Source: Pontibacterium sp049603715
Lineage (GTDB): Bacteria > Pseudomonadota > Gammaproteobacteria > Pseudomonadales > Balneatricaceae
Assembly (NCBI GenBank): GCA_049603715.1
Contig: JBMYSW010000007.1
Span: 1 to 64,000 of the forward strand
Reading direction: 5' to 3'
Length of the DNA: 64,000 nucleotides
Part shown: positions 53,555 to 61,887 of the stretch, piece by piece
Numbering within the stretch: the first letter of the stretch is position 1
Layout of the letters: each line of letters begins with the position of its first letter
Notes under the pieces: model-generated
Seen by the model: the letters and a program-made list of their open reading frames with translations, nothing else
Database searches by the model: none
Told to the model about the DNA's origin: nothing
Translations under genes and position numbers: made by a program

Positions 53555-54250
53555 CTAACAAGTTACGCTGCTGCCCGTGATAAAGCGCGAAACCACGCGA
53601 CTGGTCACATCGGCGGTGTAGCTTAAAAACAAGGTACTATCGTCGCTGGCAAAGTAGTTTTCGTCAAAGCTACCCAACGCCAACACGCCAAGGGTTTCAC
53701 CATTGACCAAAGGTGCCACAGCTAACGAACCCACTTGCGGCGCTTTGTCGTCAAAAAGCGCTTGTTTTTGGCTATCGTCTAAGCGACCACAGGTTGGCAC
53801 ATTACTTTGCAAAAGGCTCGAAACCTCAGCCAATTGGCTTTCGCTAAACACACCGTAACTGTTGCCCTCGCCTGCGCGTGGGTCAATCAGCTTTAAGCTC
53901 ATCAAGTCACTCGAAAAGTCATGACATAAGCTTTCTTGCAGCACGATGCCCACGTCTTCGAGGTTGTTACACTCCAATAATGAGATAACCAAACGCTGGG
54001 TTTTGCGTAATTTATCTTCGTTATCGGCGGCGTAAGCACGCATCATTTTGTTTTCTTTTTCGAGCATTTCGTTGCGTTCACGCAGCACCACCATTTGACG
54101 CTCAACCAACGACAAGGCTTTGCCGCTGCGGTGAGTAAAGGTCAAAGAACGTAATACATCCTGACGCTCGTTAAAAAAATCTGGGTGCGCTAGCAAGTAG
54201 TTAGCGACCAAATCGCCATTGATAGGGGTGTCGCCTAAGTTATTGCTCAT
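53555..54250 (-). CDS. DUF484 (YigA-like) GAF-fold protein
   Basis: A 231-residue protein of the DUF484 family. The N-terminal part has LVANYLLAHPDFFNERQDVLRSL and a coiled-coil segment (SLVERQMVVLRERNEMLEKE). The rest resembles a GAF domain (GSLAVAPLVNGETLGVLALGSFD). Function unknown. It overlaps the dapF stop by 4 bp (ATGA) and precedes xerC by 19 bp, the conserved gammaproteobacterial order. Confidence 0.92.
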   Translation of the reverse strand: MSNNLGDTPINGDLVANYLLAHPDFFNERQDVLRSLTFTHRSGKALSLVERQMVVLRERNEMLEKENKMMRAYAADNEDKLRKTQRLVISLLECNNLEDVGIVLQESLCHDFSSDLMSLKLIDPRAGEGNSYGVFSESQLAEVSSLLQSNVPTCGRLDDSQKQALFDDKAPQVGSLAVAPLVNGETLGVLALGSFDENYFASDDSTLFLSYTADVTSRVVSRFITGSSVTC

Positions 54251-55077
54251 ACGGCTAATTGTCCTTCAAATACGGTTGCAACAGGGCCGGTCATTAATAC
54301 CGAATGACCTGGGCCTTGCCACGTAATTTCTAGCTCGCCGCCCGGCAGCTCAACGGTTACGGTCGCATCGAGTAAGCCACGTAAAATACCCGAAACCACC
54401 GCGGCACACGCGCCTGTACCACATGCAAGGGTTTCACCTGCTCCGCGCTCAAACACACGCAGTTTTACACTGCTGCGGTTACACACTTCCATAAAGCCAA
54501 TGTTGGCTTTTTTAGGGAAGATCGGGTGCGGTTCAAGTAGTGGGCCTAACACTTCAACCGGTGCTGTGTCTGCGCTGTCCACCACGAGTACACCGTGTGG
54601 GTTACCCATCGATACCGCGCCTAGCTCAAGGGTTTGCCCTTCCACCACCACAGGGTAGCTATTGGCTTGCGCTGGCGCATCAAACGGGATTTCGGCTGGC
54701 GCCAATACTGGCTCACCCATATCCACACGCACTTGGCCATCTTCGCGAATGGTTAGTAGCGCGCGGCCATTGGCGGTTTCGACACGAATGTCGCGACGAC
54801 CAATAAGGTTTTTATCGTACACAAAGCGCGCAAAACAACGTGCGCCATTGCCACAGTTTTCGACTTCGGAGCCGTCGGCATTAAATATGCGATATTTAAA
54901 GTCGACCTCAGGTGAACTTGGCGGCTCTACGATTAATAGCTGGTCAAAACCGATACCAAAGTTTCGGTCAGACCACTTACGCACAAGATCTTCGGTGACC
55001 CTAAGGTGCTGGCTCACAAGGTCCAACACCATAAAGTCGTTACCCAAGCCGTGCATTTTTGTAAATTTAAGAAGCAT
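54247..55077 (-). CDS. dapF: Diaminopimelate epimerase
   Basis: Interconverts LL- and meso-diaminopimelate for lysine and peptidoglycan synthesis. The 276 residues show the two catalytic cysteines in VENCGNGARCFARF and LACGTGACAAVVSG, and the N-terminal KMHGLGNDFMVLD. The length matches E. coli DapF (274). It follows lysA by 41 bp and overlaps the DUF484 gene by 4 bp. Confidence 0.97.
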   Translation of the reverse strand: MLLKFTKMHGLGNDFMVLDLVSQHLRVTEDLVRKWSDRNFGIGFDQLLIVEPPSSPEVDFKYRIFNADGSEVENCGNGARCFARFVYDKNLIGRRDIRVETANGRALLTIREDGQVRVDMGEPVLAPAEIPFDAPAQANSYPVVVEGQTLELGAVSMGNPHGVLVVDSADTAPVEVLGPLLEPHPIFPKKANIGFMEVCNRSSVKLRVFERGAGETLACGTGACAAVVSGILRGLLDATVTVELPGGELEITWQGPGHSVLMTGPVATVFEGQLAV

Positions 55078-55118
55078 CTGGCTCTCCTGTCACTGGCATC
55101 ACTTGGCGAGTTAACTGT

Positions 55119-56369
55119 TTAAGGTAACAGCTTTTCGCCTTGAGTCAGCTCAGCCAAGGTTTCGCGACGACGGATCACAAAGCTGTCGCTGTCGTCTACC
55201 ATCACTTCAGCCGCTTTTGGACGACTGTTGTAGTTAGAGGCCATAGTAAAACCATAAGCGCCTGCAGAGCAAACCGCCAATAAATCACCCGCTTCTAGGC
55301 TAAGCTTGCGCTCTTTACCCAAGAAATCGCCGGTCTCGCATACAGGGCCAACCAAGTCCCAAACCTTTTCTTCTGGGCCGTTGTCGCGCAGCTGAACAGG
55401 GATAATCTCTTGATATGCGCTGTAAAGTGAAGGACGAATAAGGTCATTCATCGCAGCATCAATAATCGCAAAGTGCTTTTCAGAGCCCGGCTTTAAGAAC
55501 TCAACCTCGGTTACCAAAATACCTGCGTTCGCGGCAATGGAACGACCTGGCTCAAAAATCAAACCGATTTGGCGATCACCCAAGCGCTCGTAAATTTTCT
55601 CGATGTAATCTGCTGGCGCAGGCGGTGTTTCGTCGGTGTAGCACACGCCCAAGCCGCCACCTAGGTCGAGGTGGTGGATATGAATATCAGCTTCGGCCAA
55701 ACGGTCTAGCAATACCAATAGGCGATCTAGCGCGTCTAAGAAAGGCGCCACTTCAGTTAGCTGGCTACCAATGTGGCAGTCCATACCAACGATATTCAGG
55801 CCTTTTAGACCTTTAGCACGAGTGTAAATACGAACCGCTTCTTCGATATCTACACCAAATTTGTTTTCTTTCAGGCCCGTAGAAATGTAGGGGTGTGTGC
55901 CCGCATCAACGTCGGGGTTTACACGCAATGAAATAGGCGCAATGGTGCCCATTGACTGAGCCACGGCATCAATGCGGTCAAGCTCTGCATCGGACTCTAC
56001 GTTAAAGCAACGAATGCCCACTTCTAACGCGCGCTCAATTTCGTTCGCTTTTTTGCCCACGCCCGAAAATACCACTTTAGACGGGTCGCCACCGGCCTTA
56101 AGCACACGCTCCAACTCACCAATCGAGACGATATCAAAGCCAGCACCTAAACGCGCCAGCACGTTTAGTACAGCAATGTTAGAGTTTGCTTTAACGGCGT
56201 AACACACTAGCGCGTCTTTACCCTCAAGAGGCTGCGCGTAGCTTAAGTAAGCGCGCTCAAAGGCATCACGAGAGTAAACATATAAAGGCGTGCCGTGCGC
56301 TTTTGCCAATTCAGCAATGGCCACTTCTTCGCAAAATAGCTGACCATTTTTGTATTCAAAACTATCCAT
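55119..56369 (-). CDS. lysA: Diaminopimelate decarboxylase
   Basis: PLP enzyme for the last step of lysine synthesis. 416 residues from the ATG at 56369 (MDSFEYKNGQLFCEE). The PLP lysine is Lys60 in CYAVKANSN. Also present are DIVSIGELERVLKAG, GGGLGV, the glycine loop EPGRSIAANAGILV, and the substrate cysteine in GPVCETGDFL. The start overlaps the end of the lptM gene by 8 bp; the frame extends 27 bases upstream to a TTG, which lies inside lptM. Confidence 0.96.
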   Translation of the reverse strand: MDSFEYKNGQLFCEEVAIAELAKAHGTPLYVYSRDAFERAYLSYAQPLEGKDALVCYAVKANSNIAVLNVLARLGAGFDIVSIGELERVLKAGGDPSKVVFSGVGKKANEIERALEVGIRCFNVESDAELDRIDAVAQSMGTIAPISLRVNPDVDAGTHPYISTGLKENKFGVDIEEAVRIYTRAKGLKGLNIVGMDCHIGSQLTEVAPFLDALDRLLVLLDRLAEADIHIHHLDLGGGLGVCYTDETPPAPADYIEKIYERLGDRQIGLIFEPGRSIAANAGILVTEVEFLKPGSEKHFAIIDAAMNDLIRPSLYSAYQEIIPVQLRDNGPEEKVWDLVGPVCETGDFLGKERKLSLEAGDLLAVCSAGAYGFTMASNYNSRPKAAEVMVDDSDSFVIRRRETLAELTQGEKLLP

Positions 56370-56502
56370 GGGTGTTCTCACTGTCTGTGGTGCCAAATTG
56401 AACCTGCGCCGTACTTGGCAGGGTCAGCGGGCCCTTTTGGCCGCAGCTGATAAAGGTCGTGGGTAACAAAATAAAGGCAACTAAAGCTATAGTGATTTTC
56501 AT
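56362..56502 (-). CDS. lptM: Small lipoprotein LptM (YifL/LppL)
   Basis: A 46-residue lipoprotein: signal peptide MKITIALVAFILLPTTFIS with lipobox TFISC (Cys20), then CGQKGPLTLP, the near-invariant motif of the family found beside lysA. LptM assists maturation of the LptD LPS-translocon in E. coli. The start is ATG 56502, behind an AGGTCTCC leader. It overlaps lysA by 8 bp, so the two are translationally coupled. It is too short for default gene finders and easily missed. Confidence 0.9.
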   Translation of the reverse strand: MKITIALVAFILLPTTFISCGQKGPLTLPSTAQVQFGTTDSENTHG

Positions 56503-56675
56503 TTGGAGACCTTTTTAGGTTCAATATCGGCGATATCTGATGATTTGACGGAGATTATACCTGTCCACTTCGATGATGAGTACAGCTGTAAACTTGGTTA
56601 TACTCTGTCACAGAAACGAATCAGCCTGTATTTGCTCATTTAGAGCCATACATCCGTAACAGTTAAGGTAGTGAC

Positions 56676-57011
56676 ATGACAGAGAGTGAATTTAATAACC
56701 GCGTTGACGAAACCCTTGAGCGCATTGAAGAAGCACTCGACGAGGCCGAAACCGACCTTGATTACCTTAACCAAGGCGGCGTACTCACGGTGATTTGTGA
56801 AAACAAAAGCCAAATTATTTTTACACGCCAAGGCCCAGTAAAGCAGCTTTGGGTCGCTGCACGTTCTGGCGGTTTTCATTTCGATTTTGATGCAGATAAC
56901 CAACAATGGCTGCGTGATAGCGACCAAGCACCACTCAGTAGCGTTCTCGACCAAGCATTCGCCGAACAAGCCGGTGAGACATTCACCTTTGACTTTGCGT
57001 TTGACGCTTAA
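56676..57011 (+). CDS. cyaY: Frataxin-like iron-sulfur cluster protein CyaY
   Basis: A 111-residue frataxin homologue that binds iron and modulates iron-sulfur cluster assembly by the ISC system. The acidic first helix (TLERIEEALDEAETDLD) and the strand/Gly block GGVLTVICENKSQIIFTRQ, then QLWVAARSGGFHFDFD, are typical. It is divergent from lptM-lysA, as in E. coli (cyaY beside yifL-dapF), and 18 bp upstream of the acyltransferase gene. Confidence 0.95.
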   Translation: MTESEFNNRVDETLERIEEALDEAETDLDYLNQGGVLTVICENKSQIIFTRQGPVKQLWVAARSGGFHFDFDADNQQWLRDSDQAPLSSVLDQAFAEQAGETFTFDFAFDA

Positions 57012-57029
57012 TCGCCAAGAGCAACCTTC

Positions 57030-57941
57030 GTGACTCAAACCAACTCTATGCTCTCATCGCTCAGCCATCCGCGTTACTGGCGCTCATGGCTGGGCTTTGG
57101 TGTTCTTTGGCTTATCAGCCGATTGCCATTAAAAGTACAGTCGTCTATTGGCCGCGCACTCGGACGCTTTTTGCACAAGTACGTCAAACGACGTCGCCAC
57201 ATTGCCGAAGTTAATATTCAACACTGCTTCCCCGAGCTCTCTGCGACTGAGCAAAGTACACTCGTAAAAGAAAGCTTTGAGCAGCTAGGCCTTAGCTACA
57301 TTGAGCTTGGCCGAGTGTGGTGGCCAAAGCCAAGCCTGTGGCAAGGCCGTTATAAAATTAATGGATTAGAGCACCTTCAAGCCGCACAAGCCGAAGGCGG
57401 TGTATTGCTCCTTTGTGGCCACTTCGCCCTACTTGACCTAGGCGCCAATATTTTAGGCCGCAACACCACCATGGACGGCATGTATCGCGCCAACAGCAAC
57501 CCTGTGATGAGCTATTTGGAAAAACGCGGTCGCGAGAACTTTTTCGCGCATGCCATTGAACGCAGCGAAATTCGCGACTTAATTAAAGCCCTCAAGCAAA
57601 AGCGTACAGTTTGGTATGCACCTGACCAGGACTTTGGCCGCAAGAACACGGTGTTTGCTCCCTTCTTTGGTCAACCAGCTTCTACGCTCACCTCTCCGAG
57701 TCGTTTATCAAAAATGACCGGTGCAAAGGTGCTAACCGTCGCATTCCACCGTACCCAAGACAGCCAATACCTGATTGATATCTCTCCCGCTTTGGATAAC
57801 TTTCCTAGTGGCGACGATGTAGCCGATGCCACTCGCTTAAATAAGGCTTTGGAAGACAATATTCGTAAATATCCAGCTCAGTACCTTTGGGTACATCGTC
57901 GGTTTAAGACGCAGGAAGAAGGTGGGGATATTTACCTTTAA
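57030..57941 (+). CDS. lpxL: Lipid A lauroyl-type acyltransferase (LpxL/HtrB family)
   Basis: A 303-residue membrane-associated acyltransferase that adds a secondary acyl chain to Kdo2-lipid IVA. A single N-terminal hydrophobic segment is near 20-40. The catalytic H-x4-D is in CGHFALLD, with YRANSNPVMSYLEKRGREN, VWYAPDQDFGRKNTVFAPFFG and the C-terminal YLWVHRRFKT. LpxL versus LpxM specificity and chain length cannot be decided by eye. The start is GTG at 57030. Confidence 0.88.
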   Translation: MTQTNSMLSSLSHPRYWRSWLGFGVLWLISRLPLKVQSSIGRALGRFLHKYVKRRRHIAEVNIQHCFPELSATEQSTLVKESFEQLGLSYIELGRVWWPKPSLWQGRYKINGLEHLQAAQAEGGVLLLCGHFALLDLGANILGRNTTMDGMYRANSNPVMSYLEKRGRENFFAHAIERSEIRDLIKALKQKRTVWYAPDQDFGRKNTVFAPFFGQPASTLTSPSRLSKMTGAKVLTVAFHRTQDSQYLIDISPALDNFPSGDDVADATRLNKALEDNIRKYPAQYLWVHRRFKTQEEGGDIYL

Positions 57942-58390
57942 CCAAAAGCTTGTGAAAAGCTTCCGTTGGTTGACGATAGTCAATATACGATCATGCAGCT
58001 TTAAGCGACTCTTCATGAGAGAGAGCGTAAACCGAACGTCTTTCACGCTAATTGTATGAAGTATTAGCCAAGATCTCAAAACTAGCTTAAGATAGGCCCT
58101 ATCTAGGGATTAGATCAGCTACTGTTCATATAAGCTTTTAAAACGATTTTAGATGGCAATAACATAACGCAGTCAGAGCTGACGCAAACAAGGAGCACAA
58201 CATGGAATGGATACGTTTCCAGCATGGTAATACCACCCCAAGCATTAACCATCATCTATACCGTTTAACTTCGAATTTACCCCAAGTTTAAGCACTATCG
58301 ATCAACCCCACGTTGCCTTAAACTTTTGTTTCGTTAACTCACCTAAGTAAGCAAATAGGTGAAAACATTTGCATCTAAGGAAGTGCCGAC
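57942..58390. other. 449-bp A+T-rich region ahead of the polysaccharide cluster
   Basis: Contains a possible weak hairpin after lpxL (two AAGCTT copies, 57948-57963) and one very short frame with a good ribosome binding site (58202-58291). Otherwise no gene is seen. I looked for and did not find the ops/JUMPstart element that recruits RfaH. A promoter for the polysaccharide genes presumably lies here. Confidence 0.45.
58202..58291 (+). CDS. Possible 29-residue leader peptide or gene remnant
   Basis: An ATG six bases after AAGGAG opens a 29-codon frame (MEWIRFQHGNTTPSINHHLY, then RLTSNLPQV). It has no signal peptide and no family I recognise. It is 99 bp upstream of the first polysaccharide-cluster gene in the same direction. 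The strong ribosome binding site is the only evidence, so it may be chance or a decayed gene. Confidence 0.25.
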   Translation: MEWIRFQHGNTTPSINHHLYRLTSNLPQV

Positions 58391-59173
58391 ATGAACCCTT
58401 TACTTGACGCAATTACCGGCAAGATTGCAGCAGCCACGCTACACAAAAGCCCAATTGACCATATCGTTATCGAAAACTTTTTGCCTGAAGAAATGGCAGC
58501 CAAGCTATCAGGTGAGTTCGAAGACTGGAACAGCCCAACTTGGCACTCATATCAAAACGCGCTCGAACTAAAAAAGACATGTAACCAGTGGAACCTCTTC
58601 AAAAACGAAACTTACTTTTACTTCAGTCTTATCAACAGCGACGCAGTTGCTAAAGCTCTCTCTGAAAAGTTTGATATCGAAATGGTAAGTGACCCCGGAC
58701 TTCATGGTGGCGGTCAGCATGCTCATGCTCAATCAGGCAACCTTAATCCACACCTAGATTATTCGATACACCCTAAATTAGGCCTAGAAAGACGAATAAA
58801 TGTCATCTATTACCTATCAGACGAATACAATGAAACAGACGGGGGGCACTTTGGGCTGTGGGGTAATGAATCACCTTCAGAGCCTGGAGCTCTAGTCAAA
58901 GAAATAGCTCCTCTCTATAACTGTGCAGTGATATTCAACACTAGCCAAAATAGCTGGCATGGCATGAGCCGAAAATACGACCCAGCCCCAGGCAAGATGA
59001 GAAAAAGCCTCGCTTCTTATTATGTATCTGAACCCCGCGAAGACGCGTCAGAGCGTACTCGCGCATTATTCGCGCCGCGAGAAAATCAAGCTCATGACGA
59101 AGAAGTTTTGGATCTCATCAAAAAGCGGGCAGATGAAAAGCTTCACAAATCAACTTATCGCACAGAAGGCTAA
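58391..59173 (+). CDS. 2-oxoglutarate/Fe(II)-dependent oxygenase (prolyl hydroxylase-like)
   Basis: 260 residues. The double-stranded beta-helix iron motif is HLD in NLNPHLDYSIHP (about 117-119), with the distal His in NSWHGMS and the 2-oxoglutarate Arg/Lys in MRKSLASYY. The strand between contains INVIYYLSDEYNETDGGHFGLW, typical of the 2OG-FeII_Oxy_3/4 families. It is cytoplasmic, with a TAAGGAAG site. It heads the polysaccharide cluster, 2 bp before the next gene, so it may hydroxylate a glycan precursor or a protein; the substrate is unknown. Confidence 0.85.
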   Translation: MNPLLDAITGKIAAATLHKSPIDHIVIENFLPEEMAAKLSGEFEDWNSPTWHSYQNALELKKTCNQWNLFKNETYFYFSLINSDAVAKALSEKFDIEMVSDPGLHGGGQHAHAQSGNLNPHLDYSIHPKLGLERRINVIYYLSDEYNETDGGHFGLWGNESPSEPGALVKEIAPLYNCAVIFNTSQNSWHGMSRKYDPAPGKMRKSLASYYVSEPREDASERTRALFAPRENQAHDEEVLDLIKKRADEKLHKSTYRTEG

Positions 59174-59175
59174 CA

Positions 59176-60216
59176 ATGCTACGGTTAATTTTTAGAGGAT
59201 CTCTTGCGCTAATTCGTATCATTTTACGCCCTTTCTTAGTAATGAGTGCAAGGCAGCGATATAAAAGGGGCGAGAGCGAGCAGTTTGAACAAGCTCGTCG
59301 CACCTTGAAGCAAGCACTATCAGACGCCAACCCGACGGAAACGAAGGTACTAGTGTTGGAGTGCTACAACGCTAAACTCAACGATTATTTCTCTGAAATA
59401 ATCGAGTTAGCTTCACAACGATCCTTTTGTGTAGTTGTTGTCAACAACAATACATCAGTGAGCACCCCCGAAATAAAACCTTTGCCCCAGTTCAGTAGTA
59501 CTTGTTTTTGGTTTGATACATATAATATCGGCCGAGACATAGGTGCAAGAAAGTTGGCATGGGAGCAACTTATCCAATCACAAGAGTACAGCTTTGAACG
59601 CGCAGTTTTCATCAATGACTCTACCCTCATACTGCGTAAAGAAGAGCTCATTCACGGATTAGATTTGGAGGGTAACCAACTCGCCATGACGTCTATGCCC
59701 AGCCAACCTGTGCCACACCCTCAGAGCTTTATTTGGAGCCTTCCAGCACCCTTACTGGACGACGCAACCATCCAAAACCTCTTTGTTTCTTACGAACCTC
59801 TAAACGATCGCTGGTGGGCCATCCAAAAAGGTGAAATTGAATTAGGTAAGGCCGTTATGCAAAGAGCATACGCACTAAAGTGCTCTACCAATTTCTTATT
59901 TTTAGATGACATTCAATCCACGTCATTAGAGCACCTAAGCAAAAAAGAGTTAATCGAAAAAGGGTTAGCCAACAAAAACGACCGAGTTCAGTCTGCTGAA
60001 AACGCTATTACCTACACAAACTTTTGCATCTCTGTTGGCAAAGTGCCTCTATTAGTGAAGAAGGAGCATGCGTCTCTTGCCCCAAGCTTAAAGTTTCCCT
60101 TTTTGTCGGAAGAGCTCTCTCCAAATGTTCATGATGAACTGGTTCGCCTTTTCAGTACAAGAAAGCCAGATACTTTTTGGTCTCAAATAAAGCGCAGCTT
60201 AGGGCTCCAAGTATAA
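59176..60216 (+). CDS. RgpF-like glycan synthesis protein
   Basis: A 346-residue protein with a hydrophobic N-terminal segment (LIFRGSLALIRIILRPFLVM). It contains YNIGRDIGARKLAWEQL and RAVFINDST, the GRD and NDS motifs of the rhamnan synthesis F (RgpF) family, and the later FIWSLPAPLL. RgpF proteins take part in rhamnose-rich polysaccharide synthesis. The enzyme step is not established, but its place directly before the export genes fits glycan assembly. Homology is moderate. Confidence 0.65.
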   Translation: MLRLIFRGSLALIRIILRPFLVMSARQRYKRGESEQFEQARRTLKQALSDANPTETKVLVLECYNAKLNDYFSEIIELASQRSFCVVVVNNNTSVSTPEIKPLPQFSSTCFWFDTYNIGRDIGARKLAWEQLIQSQEYSFERAVFINDSTLILRKEELIHGLDLEGNQLAMTSMPSQPVPHPQSFIWSLPAPLLDDATIQNLFVSYEPLNDRWWAIQKGEIELGKAVMQRAYALKCSTNFLFLDDIQSTSLEHLSKKELIEKGLANKNDRVQSAENAITYTNFCISVGKVPLLVKKEHASLAPSLKFPFLSEELSPNVHDELVRLFSTRKPDTFWSQIKRSLGLQV

Positions 60217-60260
60217 ATTGGAGCCTTTGCCGCACTTTTTTAATAATCCACTGTGTACTT

Positions 60261-61082
60261 ATGAGCCAGAAACACACCACTCGCATGAACAGAAAAGACA
60301 ACTCACACCCCACAGGCAGCAGCCTTACTACGGCACTTTTGTTATGGCCTACATGGCTTTGGTTTGCAAAACAAGATCTCCGCTCAAGGTATCGCGGCTC
60401 TGTTATCGGCCCTTTTTGGCTCGTACTAAACTTGGGTATGCTAGTAGCAGCTCTATCGTTAATATATGCAACGATTTTCGGGCTAGAGCTGCAGGTCTAC
60501 GTTCCGCATATTACTACGGGTTTTTTAGCGTGGTTCTTAATAACACATACGGTTAATGAATCATGCACCGCCTTTATTAGTAACTCGCAGCTAATTCGGA
60601 ACTATCCACTGCCACTAGGCGTGCATGTTCTGAGGGTTTTAGCACGTAACTTCTTCTTGATGCTTCACAACCTTATTGTTTACGGGGTAGTGGCGCTATC
60701 ATTCGGAATAAGCCTTAATGTCAACACACTGCTAGTCATACCTGGAACTATATTAGTCTGTCTACTACTGTTTTTCTCAGGCTTCATTCTTGCCACGCTT
60801 TGCGCTCGATATCGCGACATTCCTCACATTGTTTCCAACGTGATGCAAGTAGTGATGTTCATCACTCCAATTATGTTCCTCAAGGACATGCTTAGCAGAA
60901 AAGCCTTTTTGGCCGAATTTAATCCCATCTATCATATGATCGAAGCTATTAGAGCACCTCTTTTGGGAACAGTGCCCGAGTTAACCACTTGGGGCTTCCT
61001 GATAGTAGCTAATATTGTCACTGCGTTTATAGCATTTAAATTAATGAAGCAGCTTGGTCACAGAGTTCCTTTTTGGATCTAA
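60261..61082 (+). CDS. Polysaccharide ABC-2 transporter permease (Wzm-like)
   Basis: A 273-residue membrane protein with six predicted helices. ABC-2/KpsM-type features are WFAKQDLRSRYRGSVIGPFWLVLNLG near the N-terminus and CARYRDIPHIVSNVMQVVMFITPIMF late in the chain. The ATG at 60261 was chosen; earlier codons in this frame overlap the previous gene, and a second Met 24 bases later is also possible. It should form the export channel with the following ATPase for a lipid-linked glycan. Confidence 0.88.
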   Translation: MSQKHTTRMNRKDNSHPTGSSLTTALLLWPTWLWFAKQDLRSRYRGSVIGPFWLVLNLGMLVAALSLIYATIFGLELQVYVPHITTGFLAWFLITHTVNESCTAFISNSQLIRNYPLPLGVHVLRVLARNFFLMLHNLIVYGVVALSFGISLNVNTLLVIPGTILVCLLLFFSGFILATLCARYRDIPHIVSNVMQVVMFITPIMFLKDMLSRKAFLAEFNPIYHMIEAIRAPLLGTVPELTTWGFLIVANIVTAFIAFKLMKQLGHRVPFWI

Positions 61083-61087
61083 TCACT

Positions 61088-61855
61088 ATGTCACATACTT
61101 TTCTGTCTTTGTCAGATGCAACTTTAGCGTTTCGGATTTATGGCGCCGAAAGCCTTTCACTCAAAAAGAAGCTTATCAACATCGGAACGGGTGGTAGGCT
61201 AAGCAAAGAAGACGACAGCAATAATGTAGTCGTGAATGCGTTAAATAACATTTCTATAAACCTTAAACAGGGCGACCGTTTAGGTATTGTAGGTGGAAAC
61301 GGTGCGGGGAAGTCTACACTTCTTAGAGTGCTTGCGGGCATATATAAACCTCAATCCGGCACACTTAAATCCAATGGTGAAATCGCCGCGATTATTGACC
61401 CGGCGATTGCATTAGACCCTTTTGCTACCGGAAGAGAGAATGTTCATTCACGAGCGGTGCTACTCGGGATCGATAAAAGCGAATACCAAAACTTTTTAGA
61501 AAGAGTTGCAACCATCTCAGAGCTTGGTGATTATTTAGAAATGCCAGTGCATAACTATTCATCAGGCATGATGATGCGTCTGAACTTTGCTTTGTCAATC
61601 GCCGTACAACCTGACATCCTTCTTCTGGATGAATGGTTAAGCGTTACCGACTTATCTTTCACCTCCAAAGCTGAGGCTCAGATGCAGCAGCTAGTCGACA
61701 ACTCTAGAATATTAGTACTAGCATCTCATAGCTTAGACCTTCTGGAGCGTGTTTGTAATGTTGGCATCTGGCTTGATCAGGGTACTGTTCGCCACCAAGG
61801 GGCCATATGCGACACTATAGCAGCATACAAAAACCATGTTCACGATGGCGCTTAA
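61088..61855 (+). CDS. Polysaccharide ABC transporter ATPase (Wzt/KpsT-like)
   Basis: 255-residue ATPase. An N-terminal segment before the P-loop (LAFRIYGAESLSLKKKLINI) is typical of Wzt/TagH-type exporters. Walker A is GGNGAGKSTLL near 70, the signature YSSGMMMRLNFALS and Walker B PDILLLDEWLS. It lacks the C-terminal carbohydrate-binding domain of long Wzt proteins, so it should belong to the KpsT-like group that does not read the glycan end. It starts 5 bp after the permease stop. Confidence 0.9.
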   Translation: MSHTFLSLSDATLAFRIYGAESLSLKKKLINIGTGGRLSKEDDSNNVVVNALNNISINLKQGDRLGIVGGNGAGKSTLLRVLAGIYKPQSGTLKSNGEIAAIIDPAIALDPFATGRENVHSRAVLLGIDKSEYQNFLERVATISELGDYLEMPVHNYSSGMMMRLNFALSIAVQPDILLLDEWLSVTDLSFTSKAEAQMQQLVDNSRILVLASHSLDLLERVCNVGIWLDQGTVRHQGAICDTIAAYKNHVHDGA

Positions 61856-61887
61856 TTCGTCTTTGATGACAACTTAAGGTTACGCCC

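Noticed and set aside
57837..58079. 80-codon minus-strand open frame at the lpxL 3' end
   Set aside because: It overlaps lpxL by over 100 bp, lacks a ribosome binding site and has no recognisable family.
57942..58390. ops/JUMPstart element for RfaH control of the polysaccharide cluster
   Set aside because: No GGCGGTAGCGT-like sequence was found in the region on reading it.
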